Positions 1 to 6,931 of a stretch of 10,859 nucleotides of DNA are shown here, in pieces (within the stretch, counting starts at the first letter, position 1; every line of letters begins with the position of its first letter). The notes under the pieces are model-generated. The model was not told where the DNA came from and did no database searches. It saw nothing but the letters and a program-made list of their open reading frames with translations. Where the stretch lies: positions 1 through 10,859 of the forward strand of contig DAOVVL010000033.1 in assembly GCA_030637205.1 (NCBI GenBank), in the 5' to 3' direction. A program made the translations under genes and the position numbers. Source of the stretch: Thalassospiraceae bacterium (GTDB taxonomy: Bacteria; Pseudomonadota; Alphaproteobacteria; Rhodospirillales; Magnetovibrionaceae).

Positions 1-474
1 ATCGGCATGGTGGGTGTTTTTGCATCCGGTGGCGTTCTCGAAGCCACCAGCACAAATGAGTTTTGCACGTCATGTCATGAAATGAATGATTTTGTGAAGC
101 CAAGCTACGAAGCATCTGCGCACTTTAGTAATGCAAGTGGGGTGCGCGCAGATTGTGCGGATTGCCATGTTCCCAAAGAATTCCTGCCCAAAATGATTCG
201 CAAGACGGCTTCCATAAATGAAGTGTATCACAAGATTTTGGGCACCATATCGACCCGGGAAAAATTCGAAGCCAAACGCCCGGAACTTGCCCAGCGGGTA
301 TGGGACTACATGGCTGAAAACGATTCCCGTGAATGCAGGTCTTGCCACAGCGTATCGGCCATGGATCTTCACGCGCAATCGCCTGAATCTGCCCAGTTAA
401 AGGCAAAGTTCGATTCCATCGATGCAACTTGCATCAATTGCCATAAGGGGGTCGCGCACGATTTGGCAAAGTAA
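1..474 (+). CDS. NapC/NirT-family tetraheme cytochrome c, 5' end outside window
   Basis: The frame is open from the first base, so the N-terminus, including the expected single membrane anchor, lies upstream; the ATG at 7 is probably internal. Four CxxCH heme-binding sites are visible, with first cysteines at nt 64, 154, 334 and 430. The first is CTSCHEM, the CxxCHxM form typical of NapC/NrfH heme 1. The C-terminus (CINCHKGVAHDL) is also characteristic of the family. Family members are inner-membrane quinol dehydrogenases that pass electrons from the quinol pool to periplasmic redox partners. The likely partner here is the pentaheme cytochrome encoded 56 bp downstream on the same strand, an arrangement reminiscent of NrfH with its catalytic multiheme partner. 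The exact subfamily (NapC, NirT, CymA-like) cannot be set without the N-terminus. Confidence 0.9.
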   Translation: MGMVGVFASGGVLEATSTNEFCTSCHEMNDFVKPSYEASAHFSNASGVRADCADCHVPKEFLPKMIRKTASINEVYHKILGTISTREKFEAKRPELAQRVWDYMAENDSRECRSCHSVSAMDLHAQSPESAQLKAKFDSIDATCINCHKGVAHDLAK

Positions 475-517
475 AATCTGAAACTGTTTAGAGTTCCCGA
501 CTAATTACTTAATCAAG

Positions 518-525
518 AAGGGAGG
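518..525 (+). promoter_or_regulatory. Strong Shine-Dalgarno site of the pentaheme cytochrome
   Basis: AAGGGAGG lies 5 bases before the ATG at 531 and fixes the start of the pentaheme cytochrome gene. No convincing promoter is seen in the 56-bp gap after the NapC-like gene, so co-transcription is likely. Confidence 0.75.
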
Positions 526-530
526 CTGCA

Positions 531-1631
531 ATGTTTAGCTCACACACGAAGTTTTTGATGGTATTCGTTGCCGTCCTCTTGGGGGCCGCGTATCCAACTA
601 CTGCTTTTGCAGCGGAAAAAATGCCCGACATTCCATTTTTTGAAAAATGGTCCGGCTCACCCCATGCAGATGCAAAGGCCGAAGCCTTTCGCCATTGGGA
701 TGATGACGGTGAAGTGCCCAAGGCATGCGCGAAGTGTCATTCGAGCGACGGTTTCAGGGATTTTGTCGGCGCAGATGGCAGCCCCGAAGGTGTTGTTGAC
801 AAGGGCGCGCCAATCACCAGCGTCATTACTTGCATCACGTGCCATAACGAAGCAACCATTGTGCTTGATAGCGTTACCTTCCCGTCCGGGCTTACCATCG
901 CACACAACGGGGACAGTTCGCGCTGCATGGTATGTCATCAGGGCCGCCAGGCCGGCGCCAATGTGGATGCCTTGGCGGCGGGTTTGCCGCCTGACGGGGT
1001 TTCAGACAAGCTGAAATTCCTGAACGTGCATTACCGCGCCGCTGCGGCAACCCTGTGGGGCAGTAAGGCCAAGATCGGCTATGAATATACGGGTATAGAT
1101 TATCAGGGCCGCACCGATCACTGGAAGAACCTCAACGAATGTGTTGAATGTCATGATCCGCATTCACTGGATGTGCGTGTCGAACAGTGCGCCCGTTGCC
1201 ATGAAACGGTCACGGATGTTAAGTCCCTGAGTTCCATTCGCTGGAGCAAACCGGACTTTGACGGTGATGGTGACAAACGCGAAGGCATCGCGGGCGAGGT
1301 TGCAACCTTGCATGAAACGTTGATGAACGTGATGCAGGCATATGCAAAGAAAGTCAGCAAGCCCATTGTGTATGATGCTCACGCTTATCCGTACTTCTTC
1401 TATGACACCAACGCCAACGGTACGGTGGATAAGGGTGAAGCGGTGTTCCCCAACCAATACAAATCCTGGACCCCGCGTTTGTTGAAAGCCGCGTACAATT
1501 ATCAGTTCGTGGCCAAGGATACAGGCGCGTATGCACACAACCCGCGTTACGTGATGCAGTTGTTGTTTGACAGCATTTCAGATGTTTCTGCGACAACCAT
1601 GACGGATATGACCGGATTGGTCAGGCCGTAA
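531..1631 (+). CDS. Secreted pentaheme c-type cytochrome with EF-hand
   Basis: A 366-residue protein. Residues 1 to about 28 form a Sec signal peptide (basic start, hydrophobic core, AFA cleavage region), so it is exported to the periplasm or beyond. Five CxxCH sites follow, with cysteines at residues 66, 101, 132, 204 and 220, all in the first 225 residues. The heme-free C-terminal part has a canonical EF-hand loop at 292-303 (D292, N294, N296, G297, D300, E303) and a second Asp-rich stretch at 242-252, so calcium binding is likely. Further histidines such as H125, H167, H197 and H211 could serve as distal heme ligands. It belongs to a group of multiheme cytochromes that I recognise only in general, not a named enzyme. 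With the upstream NapC-like protein it probably forms a quinol-to-periplasm electron path. Catalytic activity cannot be excluded, but no known active-site heme motif such as CxxCK is present. Confidence 0.88.
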   Translation: MFSSHTKFLMVFVAVLLGAAYPTTAFAAEKMPDIPFFEKWSGSPHADAKAEAFRHWDDDGEVPKACAKCHSSDGFRDFVGADGSPEGVVDKGAPITSVITCITCHNEATIVLDSVTFPSGLTIAHNGDSSRCMVCHQGRQAGANVDALAAGLPPDGVSDKLKFLNVHYRAAAATLWGSKAKIGYEYTGIDYQGRTDHWKNLNECVECHDPHSLDVRVEQCARCHETVTDVKSLSSIRWSKPDFDGDGDKREGIAGEVATLHETLMNVMQAYAKKVSKPIVYDAHAYPYFFYDTNANGTVDKGEAVFPNQYKSWTPRLLKAAYNYQFVAKDTGAYAHNPRYVMQLLFDSISDVSATTMTDMTGLVRP

Positions 1632-1650
1632 CGCGATCACACTAGTCTTG

Positions 1651-1674
1651 AGCCGGGCATTGCGCTCGGCTTTT
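1651..1674 (+). terminator. Rho-independent terminator after the cytochrome operon
   Basis: An 8-bp stem with one G.T pair (1651-1658 with 1664-1671) and a 5-base loop runs into TTTT, 20 bp after the pentaheme stop. It sits between convergent genes. On the minus strand it is not followed by a T-run, so it mainly serves the plus-strand operon. Confidence 0.7.
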
Positions 1675-1681
1675 GACGCCC

Positions 1682-3763
1682 TCAGTCTTCACCGTTTTCG
1701 CTGTCGAACGGCGCGCCCGCGTCGCGCGCCTGCTGGCGCAGTTCTTCGCGTTCCTTCAGGTAGTCTTCGGTGGTGCGCGGACCTTTTCTGGGGGCTTCGA
1801 CCCAGGGGTCGGTGTTGCTTTCCGTCATGGCAAAAACACGGCAGCTATCACACATTTTCAGACGCTCAAGCGCGGCGGGGTCACTGAACATTGCATGATC
1901 TTTTAGTTTCTCAATCATATGGTCGATAGACGATTTGGTGCCGAACGGTTTGCCGCAGCTGATACATTCAAACGGGTCTTCTTCCTTGATGGTGATAAGC
2001 CCGATAGCTGCTTCGGTGAAATCAAGACCGGGCTTAAGTTCGATCACATTTTCCGGGCACGCCTTGCGGCACAGCCCGCATTGCACGCAGGCAGCTTGCT
2101 GAAAACGCAATTGGGGGCGATCATCTGTGCTTTTCAGCGCAGCAGCGGGGCACACGCTGGTGCAGGCCAGGCAAAGTGTGCAGCCCGCCGTATCAACCGT
2201 AACGCTGCCAAACGGTGCGCTTTCAGGAAGATCTATCCAATCGTGCGGTTGGGGTGCATGGCGGTGAAGATGGGCCAAGGCCGTGCGCAGCAATTCCCGC
2301 TTGTCACCTTCGGCTATAAAGTTGCCGGGCGTGAGCGTTGCTTTTGCCGGGGTTTCCCACAGGCGCGCCGAAATGGCGTCGGGATCATTTTCAATTAACA
2401 GAGCAATGCGATCGCTGCCATAACCGAGGCCCTCGAGTGCCGCGTTGGCGTATTCCAGTTGCGGTTCTAAATCCTGCGTTTCTTGTGCCTTGGCCGGACT
2501 TGCCTGAAGTACGACCTGCTCCGCCCCATAGGCGACTAGCCCTAAAACAGTTTCCATCCCAACCTGGGTGATGGAATTCATCGCGAACGGGATAACGTTC
2601 GGCGGCAGGCCGCGGCCATAGCGCGCCATCAGGTTAATAATTTCATCGCCGCCTTCGGCTTCATGCATCAACATGACCGGGGCCTTGCCACCCGCGCCCA
2701 GATAGGTGGTCAACAAGGCGCGTGCACGCGCAACCATATCGCGCGATGTGGGGTAAAGGTATGCGTTGGCCCCGGTGGGGCAGACGGTGGCGCAGGTTCC
2801 GCACCCGGCGCAAACATACGGATCGATGGCGACCTGTTCGCCCGCCGGGGTTATTGCGCCGGTCGGGCAGCTGTCGATGCAACGGCTGCACGCGGTAATC
2901 CCGCTTCGTGAATGGGCGCAAAGCTTTCCATTGTGGGCAACGTATCGCGGCTTGGCGAATTCGCCGACCATTTCGCGGGCTTCAAACAGCACACGCTCCA
3001 CCAATGCCGGGTTTTTGATGTCGGGGTGATAATATCCGTCGCGCTTGTTGGGTGCCGTAAACAGCGGGGTCGTTCCCCGCAGGTCTATAATCAGGTCGGC
3101 TGTCAGTATCTCATCCGCCCCGGCAGGGCTGAATGAAAGGCCCGCGCGCGCGGTTGGGTCGCGATGGCTTAAGCCCTTGATCTCTACCTTATACGCACCC
3201 AGATGCCCGCTCGCGGTGGCAACCTTGCCGGCAAAGATTGGAAATTCAGCAATACTTGGGGCCACTGCATCGCCACCTTCGCCACCCTCAAGGAGCACAC
3301 GTACATCCATGTGCTCAGACAGGCGGGTTGCCGCTTCCATCGCAACGTTGCCGGCACCCAAAATCAATACTTGCCCATCGCTGGAAAGCGGCACCGATTG
3401 GGTGGGTTTGATTTCCACCAACGCCTCGGCGATCAAGGCGGCTATTTTTGGTGTGGCATCGGCGCCTTTATCAGACCAGCCCGCACGTTCGCGGATATTT
3501 ACAAATGTTGGGGATGGCGCATCGTCACCATGACCTTCTGCCCAAAGCTCATCAAACAGCGCCGCTTCCTGGGTGCAGCAAACAATGGGCGGGTTATCTG
3601 CCGAGTTGTCGGTTGCGAATTCTTTAATTTGTGCACGACAAAGGTGGGTAAATAGTTGCGGAGTTTCGCGCCCTAGAGCCTTGCCCAGCGATTTGAGGTC
3701 AACGGGCATGCTGTCGGCGCAGGAACACACAAAAAGGTTGTTTTTTTGCTTTGCCATGGTCAT
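1682..3763 (-). CDS. Multi-cluster 4Fe-4S protein with Rossmann segment (HdrA/polyferredoxin-like)
   Basis: A 693-residue cytoplasmic protein. The first 65 residues hold a CxC (C13, C15), a lone C42 and a CC pair (C62, C63), resembling the N-terminal cluster domain of HdrA-type proteins. A nucleotide-binding segment follows at 132-160 (GAGNVAMEAA), closest in style to the second dinucleotide site of GltD-like oxidoreductases. Ferredoxin-type cysteines occur at 292/295/299 (possibly with C282), 318/321/324/328, 528/531/534/538 and 559/562/565/569, enough for about four [4Fe-4S] clusters. The C-terminus adds paired CxxC sites (C600/C603, C638/C641), like a zinc or iron knuckle, then a charged helix. 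From memory, similar alphaproteobacterial proteins often lie beside formate dehydrogenase maturation genes; none are seen here. AAGGA lies 6 bases before the ATG at 3763, which favours this start over the one two codons later. It is likely an electron-distributing protein; donor and acceptor are unknown. Confidence 0.82.
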   Translation of the reverse strand: MTMAKQKNNLFVCSCADSMPVDLKSLGKALGRETPQLFTHLCRAQIKEFATDNSADNPPIVCCTQEAALFDELWAEGHGDDAPSPTFVNIRERAGWSDKGADATPKIAALIAEALVEIKPTQSVPLSSDGQVLILGAGNVAMEAATRLSEHMDVRVLLEGGEGGDAVAPSIAEFPIFAGKVATASGHLGAYKVEIKGLSHRDPTARAGLSFSPAGADEILTADLIIDLRGTTPLFTAPNKRDGYYHPDIKNPALVERVLFEAREMVGEFAKPRYVAHNGKLCAHSRSGITACSRCIDSCPTGAITPAGEQVAIDPYVCAGCGTCATVCPTGANAYLYPTSRDMVARARALLTTYLGAGGKAPVMLMHEAEGGDEIINLMARYGRGLPPNVIPFAMNSITQVGMETVLGLVAYGAEQVVLQASPAKAQETQDLEPQLEYANAALEGLGYGSDRIALLIENDPDAISARLWETPAKATLTPGNFIAEGDKRELLRTALAHLHRHAPQPHDWIDLPESAPFGSVTVDTAGCTLCLACTSVCPAAALKSTDDRPQLRFQQAACVQCGLCRKACPENVIELKPGLDFTEAAIGLITIKEEDPFECISCGKPFGTKSSIDHMIEKLKDHAMFSDPAALERLKMCDSCRVFAMTESNTDPWVEAPRKGPRTTEDYLKEREELRQQARDAGAPFDSENGED

Positions 3764-3790
3764 GGGAGGTCCTTGATATTAAAAGAGAAT

Positions 3791-3839
3791 ATTATATGGA
3801 GACTGGCTTGAGAGTCTACAACCGTGTTGATTCGTAGAC
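3791..3839 (-). promoter_or_regulatory. Putative promoter and inverted-repeat operator of the 4Fe-4S gene
   Basis: Read on the minus strand, a perfect TATAAT (plus-strand 3796 down to 3791) lies about 28 bases before the start codon. The -35 region is poor and overlaps one arm of a 6-bp inverted repeat, GTCTAC (3814-3819) and GTAGAC (3834-3839), with a nested CAAC/GTTG pair in the spacer. A regulator bound here would cover the -35 region. No T-run follows the repeat, so a terminator for the channel gene is less likely. Confidence 0.4.
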
Positions 3840-3844
3840 CGCCA

Positions 3845-4621
3845 TCATATTCCATCCGTCTCGATCTTTAGCACCACGCCGCAATGCTTGCAGTGTATAG
3901 CATCAGGATCGTGACGGTTTAATCCGCACTCGGGACATTTGTATTCTATCTTGTGGGTTCTGAAAATAGCTTGCACAAGTTTGAGGAATAGCGCCACCCC
4001 GAAAATCATGATGAATACGGCCAGCAATCTCCCCCACGGACCTTCCAGTGTAATGTCCCCAAAACCGGTGGTGGTAAGTGTTGTGACGGTGAAGTAAAGC
4101 GCATCCACATAGTTGCTGATTTCAGGGTTCGTGCGAACTTGCTGCACATAGACCAAGGCAGTAACGAAGAAAATGAAAACAAATAAATTGATAACGCCAT
4201 GGACGATCTCTTCGTTGTTTGCAAAGAAGCGGTAACGACCGCGAAGGTCGTGAACCATGTGATAAGACCGGATTAACCGCAACGTACGTATGACCCTTAG
4301 GAATGCAAAATTTTCGGTGATTACAGGAAGCAGCAGTGTGATGATGACAATTGCGTCGGCCAGCGCAACGGTCATGAATGCGTAATGAAGTTTACGCCGC
4401 GCCAGCCATAGCCGCGCCAGATAATCAACCAGCATGATGGCCGCAATGGTGTAGTCAATAAAGACAAGCCATGGAATATCTCCGACCATGGATACGATCA
4501 GGAAGTAACCAATGATGAGAAAATCAAGCGCCAGGAGTGCGTAGCGAAAGTGCCGTGCCCGCAGACTCCGGCCTTCATAAAGTAGCTGGAGCGAATGATA
4601 AATGGCTCGATGCTTCTTCAT
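3845..4621 (-). CDS. Voltage-gated-type potassium channel with C-terminal zinc ribbon
   Basis: A 258-residue inner-membrane protein of the six-helix ion-channel family. Hydrophobic helices lie near residues 27-46, 50-70, 82-102 and 141-160, with a pore and last helix at 172-220. The segment 105-120 carries regularly spaced arginines (R109, R112, R115, R118), like a voltage-sensing S4. The pore loop has the selectivity-filter sequence TTGFGD at 184-189, a variant of TVGYGD, which supports K+ passage. Instead of the usual RCK domain, the short cytoplasmic tail ends in a rubredoxin-like zinc ribbon (C229, C232, C244, C247). The ATG at 4621 has only a weak ribosome site. The gene is divergent from the nqr operon and 81 bp upstream of the 4Fe-4S gene on the same strand. 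A role in balancing membrane potential next to an ion-pumping redox complex is plausible but inferred. Confidence 0.88.
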   Translation of the reverse strand: MKKHRAIYHSLQLLYEGRSLRARHFRYALLALDFLIIGYFLIVSMVGDIPWLVFIDYTIAAIMLVDYLARLWLARRKLHYAFMTVALADAIVIITLLLPVITENFAFLRVIRTLRLIRSYHMVHDLRGRYRFFANNEEIVHGVINLFVFIFFVTALVYVQQVRTNPEISNYVDALYFTVTTLTTTGFGDITLEGPWGRLLAVFIMIFGVALFLKLVQAIFRTHKIEYKCPECGLNRHDPDAIHCKHCGVVLKIETDGI

Positions 4622-4755
4622 GGGCGTTTCCGTTACTCTTGTGGAAGCTGGTTATTGCAGCTCATTAACGATACGATAAAATAGTACTTCATCACAAGAG
4701 ATCCGGGGATATCAGGCCGGGCGTGCCAACAACAATGGCAAGGGGTATCGGCAAA
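4622..4755. promoter_or_regulatory. Divergent promoter region between channel gene and nqr operon
   Basis: This is the only gap upstream of the nqr operon, so its promoter should be here. The best plus-strand candidate is TTGCAG (4655-4660), 16 bases, then TAAAAT (4677-4682). For the channel gene, a weaker minus-strand candidate is TTGTGA (4697 down to 4692), 18 bases, then TATCGT (4673 down to 4668). The two would overlap, so expression of the two units may be mutually affected. The direct repeat ACGATACGATA (4668-4678) lies in the overlap. No clear FNR-type palindrome was found. Confidence 0.35.
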
Positions 4756-5547
4756 ATGAACATCAAATGGTTTAGCAAGCGCGACCAACTGATGGTGCTG
4801 GCGCTCAGTGTTCCGTTGCTGGCTCGCCTTTATATGGATGGTCAGGATGCAGCGATGCACCGACTGGCCCTGTTGATCGTGATCTTTATCGTGGCATTTG
4901 GGTGGAACGCCTTGTTCGCTAAATTGATGGCGAAAGAGATCGGCGCGGGGCAGCTTGAATTCGCCATGCTCTTTGCCTTGTTGTTGCCATCGCCCGTTGG
5001 TTGGGGCGGGGTTGTGTTGGCCACCAGCTTCGGCTGGGTATTTGGACGTGAAATTTTTGGCGGCAAGGAAATATTGCCGCCAGCACTGATCGCAATGGCC
5101 TTTGCCATATTCTCCTTCCCAGATGGCGGTTTTGAGACCCAGTGGATACTTTCTGTGCGCCCCGATCCTTTGTTGGCGCTGGCGTGTCTGCCGGGGGCGG
5201 CGTTGTTATTGTGGAAGGGCGTTTTGCGCTGGCAAGTCGTCGCCGGGGCATTGTTAGGCGTCGCCGTTATGTTGGTATTGATAGACATTCCGCAATCGCA
5301 GCAGTGGTGGGAGCATTATCTTCTTGGCACTTTTGCAATCGGTGTGTTGTTCCTGGCGGCAAACCCGGAGTGCGCACCGCGCAACAAAAAGGCGCGATGG
5401 TTATACGGCGGTTTGCTCGGCGTATTAATTATTAGCATTCGCCTGTTTAATCCTGACCAGCCAGATGGTGTGGCATTTTCCATTTTACTCGGCGGTTTGT
5501 TTGCCCCCTTACTGGACCGAGCCCTGAACTGGAGGGGTAAAACATGA
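4756..5547 (+). CDS. nqrB: NqrB/RnfD-like membrane subunit, short and lacking the FMN site
   Basis: An inner-membrane protein of 263 residues from the ATG at 4756, which has AAGGGG about 10 bases upstream; in-frame starts at 4723 (GTG) and 4735 (ATG) would add 11 or 7 residues. It matches NqrB in order: the helix around residues 70-100 leading to GREIFGGKEILPPALIAMAF (compare VAKEVFGG and LNPALAGRAF in classical NqrB), then LRWQVVAGALLG, then FAIGVLFLAANPECAP (compare FGMMFMATDPVSA), RWLYGGLLGV, IRLFNP and LFAPLLD near the end. D254 in that last motif corresponds to the conserved NqrB aspartate linked to Na+ handling. Two parts are missing relative to the usual 410-residue protein: the long N-terminal region, and the roughly 60 residues between FP (121-122) and the next helix, which carry the DGxSGAT threonine for covalent FMN. 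There is no SGAT or TGAT anywhere in it. It overlaps nqrC by 4 bp. Confidence 0.85.
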   Translation: MNIKWFSKRDQLMVLALSVPLLARLYMDGQDAAMHRLALLIVIFIVAFGWNALFAKLMAKEIGAGQLEFAMLFALLLPSPVGWGGVVLATSFGWVFGREIFGGKEILPPALIAMAFAIFSFPDGGFETQWILSVRPDPLLALACLPGAALLLWKGVLRWQVVAGALLGVAVMLVLIDIPQSQQWWEHYLLGTFAIGVLFLAANPECAPRNKKARWLYGGLLGVLIISIRLFNPDQPDGVAFSILLGGLFAPLLDRALNWRGKT

Positions 5548-6284
5548 ATAACTTTAATCCCCTGAAGTTTTGGCATTCGTTTTTGGCTATGCCGAATGCA
5601 AATCCGGTCAAGACCATCGGTGTTGCCTTTCTGGTGGCGCTGGTTTGCTCGTTTATGGTTTCGTTCACGGCCGTGACGTTAAAGCCATTACAGGATGCCA
5701 ATCGCCTGGGCGAAAGTGTTGCAAGCTTGACTGATATGTTAGACGTGCTGGGCGTGGGCATTCCTGAACCACGCCTAGTTGAACTTTCCAGCGGGGCCTA
5801 TGCAAAACGCGATCCGGGCACGCAAGTGGAATTGCTGCCCGATCAGGATCTTGCCGGTCTGGGTAAAATCGAAACCGTATCCACGGTTTATGAATTGTCC
5901 GAAGGCGGCCGGATCAAGCTGGTGATCCTGCCGGTGCGCGGGGCCGGGTACAAATCAACGCTCAAGGGGTATCTGGCTTTAAAAGAGGATCTGAATACCA
6001 TTGCCGCACTGACGTTTCACCAACAGGACGAAACCCCCGGCATGGGGGCACGGATTATGGAAAAGCCGTGGCAGGCGCTTTGGGCCGGAAAACAGGCAGC
6101 AGATGAAAACGGTGTCATTCGTATTGAAGTGGTCAAGGGTGCCAGCGAAGGCGTGCACGAAGTTGACGGCATATCGGGCGCCACCCGAACCGGTTCGGGG
6201 GTTGGCGACCTTGTACAGTTCTGGCTCGGCCCCCAAGGTTACGGCCCTTATCTAGCCCGCCTGAAAGCGGAGGGCGTGAGATGA
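5544..6284 (+). CDS. nqrC: NqrC, FMN-carrying periplasmic subunit
   Basis: A 246-residue protein with one N-terminal membrane helix (about 23-44) and a periplasmic FMN-binding domain. NqrC-type hallmarks are KTIGVAFLVALVCS, LKPLQDANR, DETPGMGARI (162-171) and DGISGAT (208-214). T214 is the expected site for the phosphoester-linked FMN that ApbE installs. These features favour NqrC over the related RnfG. It is the electron carrier on the periplasmic face of NQR. It appears to be the only ApbE substrate left in this operon, because the NqrB-like subunit lacks the motif. The start overlaps the nqrB stop (ATGA), and its own stop overlaps nqrD in the same way, implying translational coupling. Confidence 0.93.
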   Translation: MNNFNPLKFWHSFLAMPNANPVKTIGVAFLVALVCSFMVSFTAVTLKPLQDANRLGESVASLTDMLDVLGVGIPEPRLVELSSGAYAKRDPGTQVELLPDQDLAGLGKIETVSTVYELSEGGRIKLVILPVRGAGYKSTLKGYLALKEDLNTIAALTFHQQDETPGMGARIMEKPWQALWAGKQAADENGVIRIEVVKGASEGVHEVDGISGATRTGSGVGDLVQFWLGPQGYGPYLARLKAEGVR

Positions 6285-6931
6285 GCCAGCAAAACCAGCC
6301 CCTGATAGAACCCATTGTCGCCGCCAACCCGGTGACGCTGCATGTGCTGGGGATTTGTTCGGCGCTGGCGGTTACCACTTCCATGTCCACAGCATTGGTG
6401 ATGAGTGCGGCGTTGATTTTTGTGCTCACCTTTTCAAACGCCATCATCAGCCTGATCCGCCACCATATTCCAAAATCCATTCGCTTGATCGTACAAATAA
6501 CCATCATCGCGTCTTTGGTTATCGTGGTTGACCAGATTTTGCAGGCGTATCTGTTTGATATGAGCAAGCGGCTCAGCGTCTTCGTCGGGCTGATCGTAAC
6601 CAACTGCATTGTGCTGGGCCGTGCAGAAGCATTTGCAATGAAAAACAAGCCGGGGTCGAGCTTGCTGGATGGCATCGGAAACGGACTTGGCTATGCATGG
6701 ATATTGCTTTTAATCGGTGGCGTACGTGAATTGTTCTCAGCAGGCACGCTGATGGGATTTTCGATCCTGCCACTGCTTGAAGATGGCGGTTGGTTTACGC
6801 CACTACAAGTGATGGCCTTGCCGCCCAGCGCCTTTTTCCTGTTGGCAATGTTGGTATGGGCCGTGCGCAGCCTTCGTCCCGAACAACAGGAGAATGTGTC
6901 GACAATCGAAAATGAGGAGGGCGCGCCATGA
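6281..6931 (+). CDS. nqrD: NqrD, integral membrane subunit
   Basis: A 216-residue protein with about six membrane helices, strongly NqrD-like: NPVTLHVLGICSALAVTT, LIRHHIPKSIRLIVQ, IIASLVIVVDQILQAYL, LSVFVGLIVTNCIVLGRAEA and DGIGNGLGY. C26 and C109 are the two cysteines that, with two from NqrE, hold the iron-sulfur centre inside the membrane between the subunits. The acidic residues linked to Na+ transfer in this subunit are kept: D84 in VVDQIL and the aspartate in LLDGIGNG. It pairs with NqrE as an inverted-topology homologue. It overlaps nqrC and nqrE by 4 bp each. Length and sequence are ordinary for the family, in contrast to the NqrB-like subunit. Confidence 0.95.
   Translation: MSQQNQPLIEPIVAANPVTLHVLGICSALAVTTSMSTALVMSAALIFVLTFSNAIISLIRHHIPKSIRLIVQITIIASLVIVVDQILQAYLFDMSKRLSVFVGLIVTNCIVLGRAEAFAMKNKPGSSLLDGIGNGLGYAWILLLIGGVRELFSAGTLMGFSILPLLEDGGWFTPLQVMALPPSAFFLLAMLVWAVRSLRPEQQENVSTIENEEGAP

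Noticed and set aside
3045..3533. 162-residue open frame on the plus strand
   Set aside because: It lies entirely antisense to the 4Fe-4S gene, has arginine/alanine/proline-rich shadow composition and no ribosome site or family resemblance. The same applies to the plus-strand frame at 1919-2398.
3814..3839. Terminator for the potassium channel gene
   Set aside because: The arms are only 6 bp with a 14-base spacer, and no T-run follows on the minus strand; a regulator site fits better.
4723..4755. Upstream GTG (4723) and ATG (4735) starts for the nqrB-like gene
   Set aside because: Neither has a good ribosome site; the ATG at 4756 is preceded by AAGGGG. The earlier starts remain possible and would not restore the missing N-terminal region.
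6133..6675. 180-residue open frame on the minus strand
   Set aside because: It is opposite the well-supported nqrC and nqrD genes and shows no recognisable motif.
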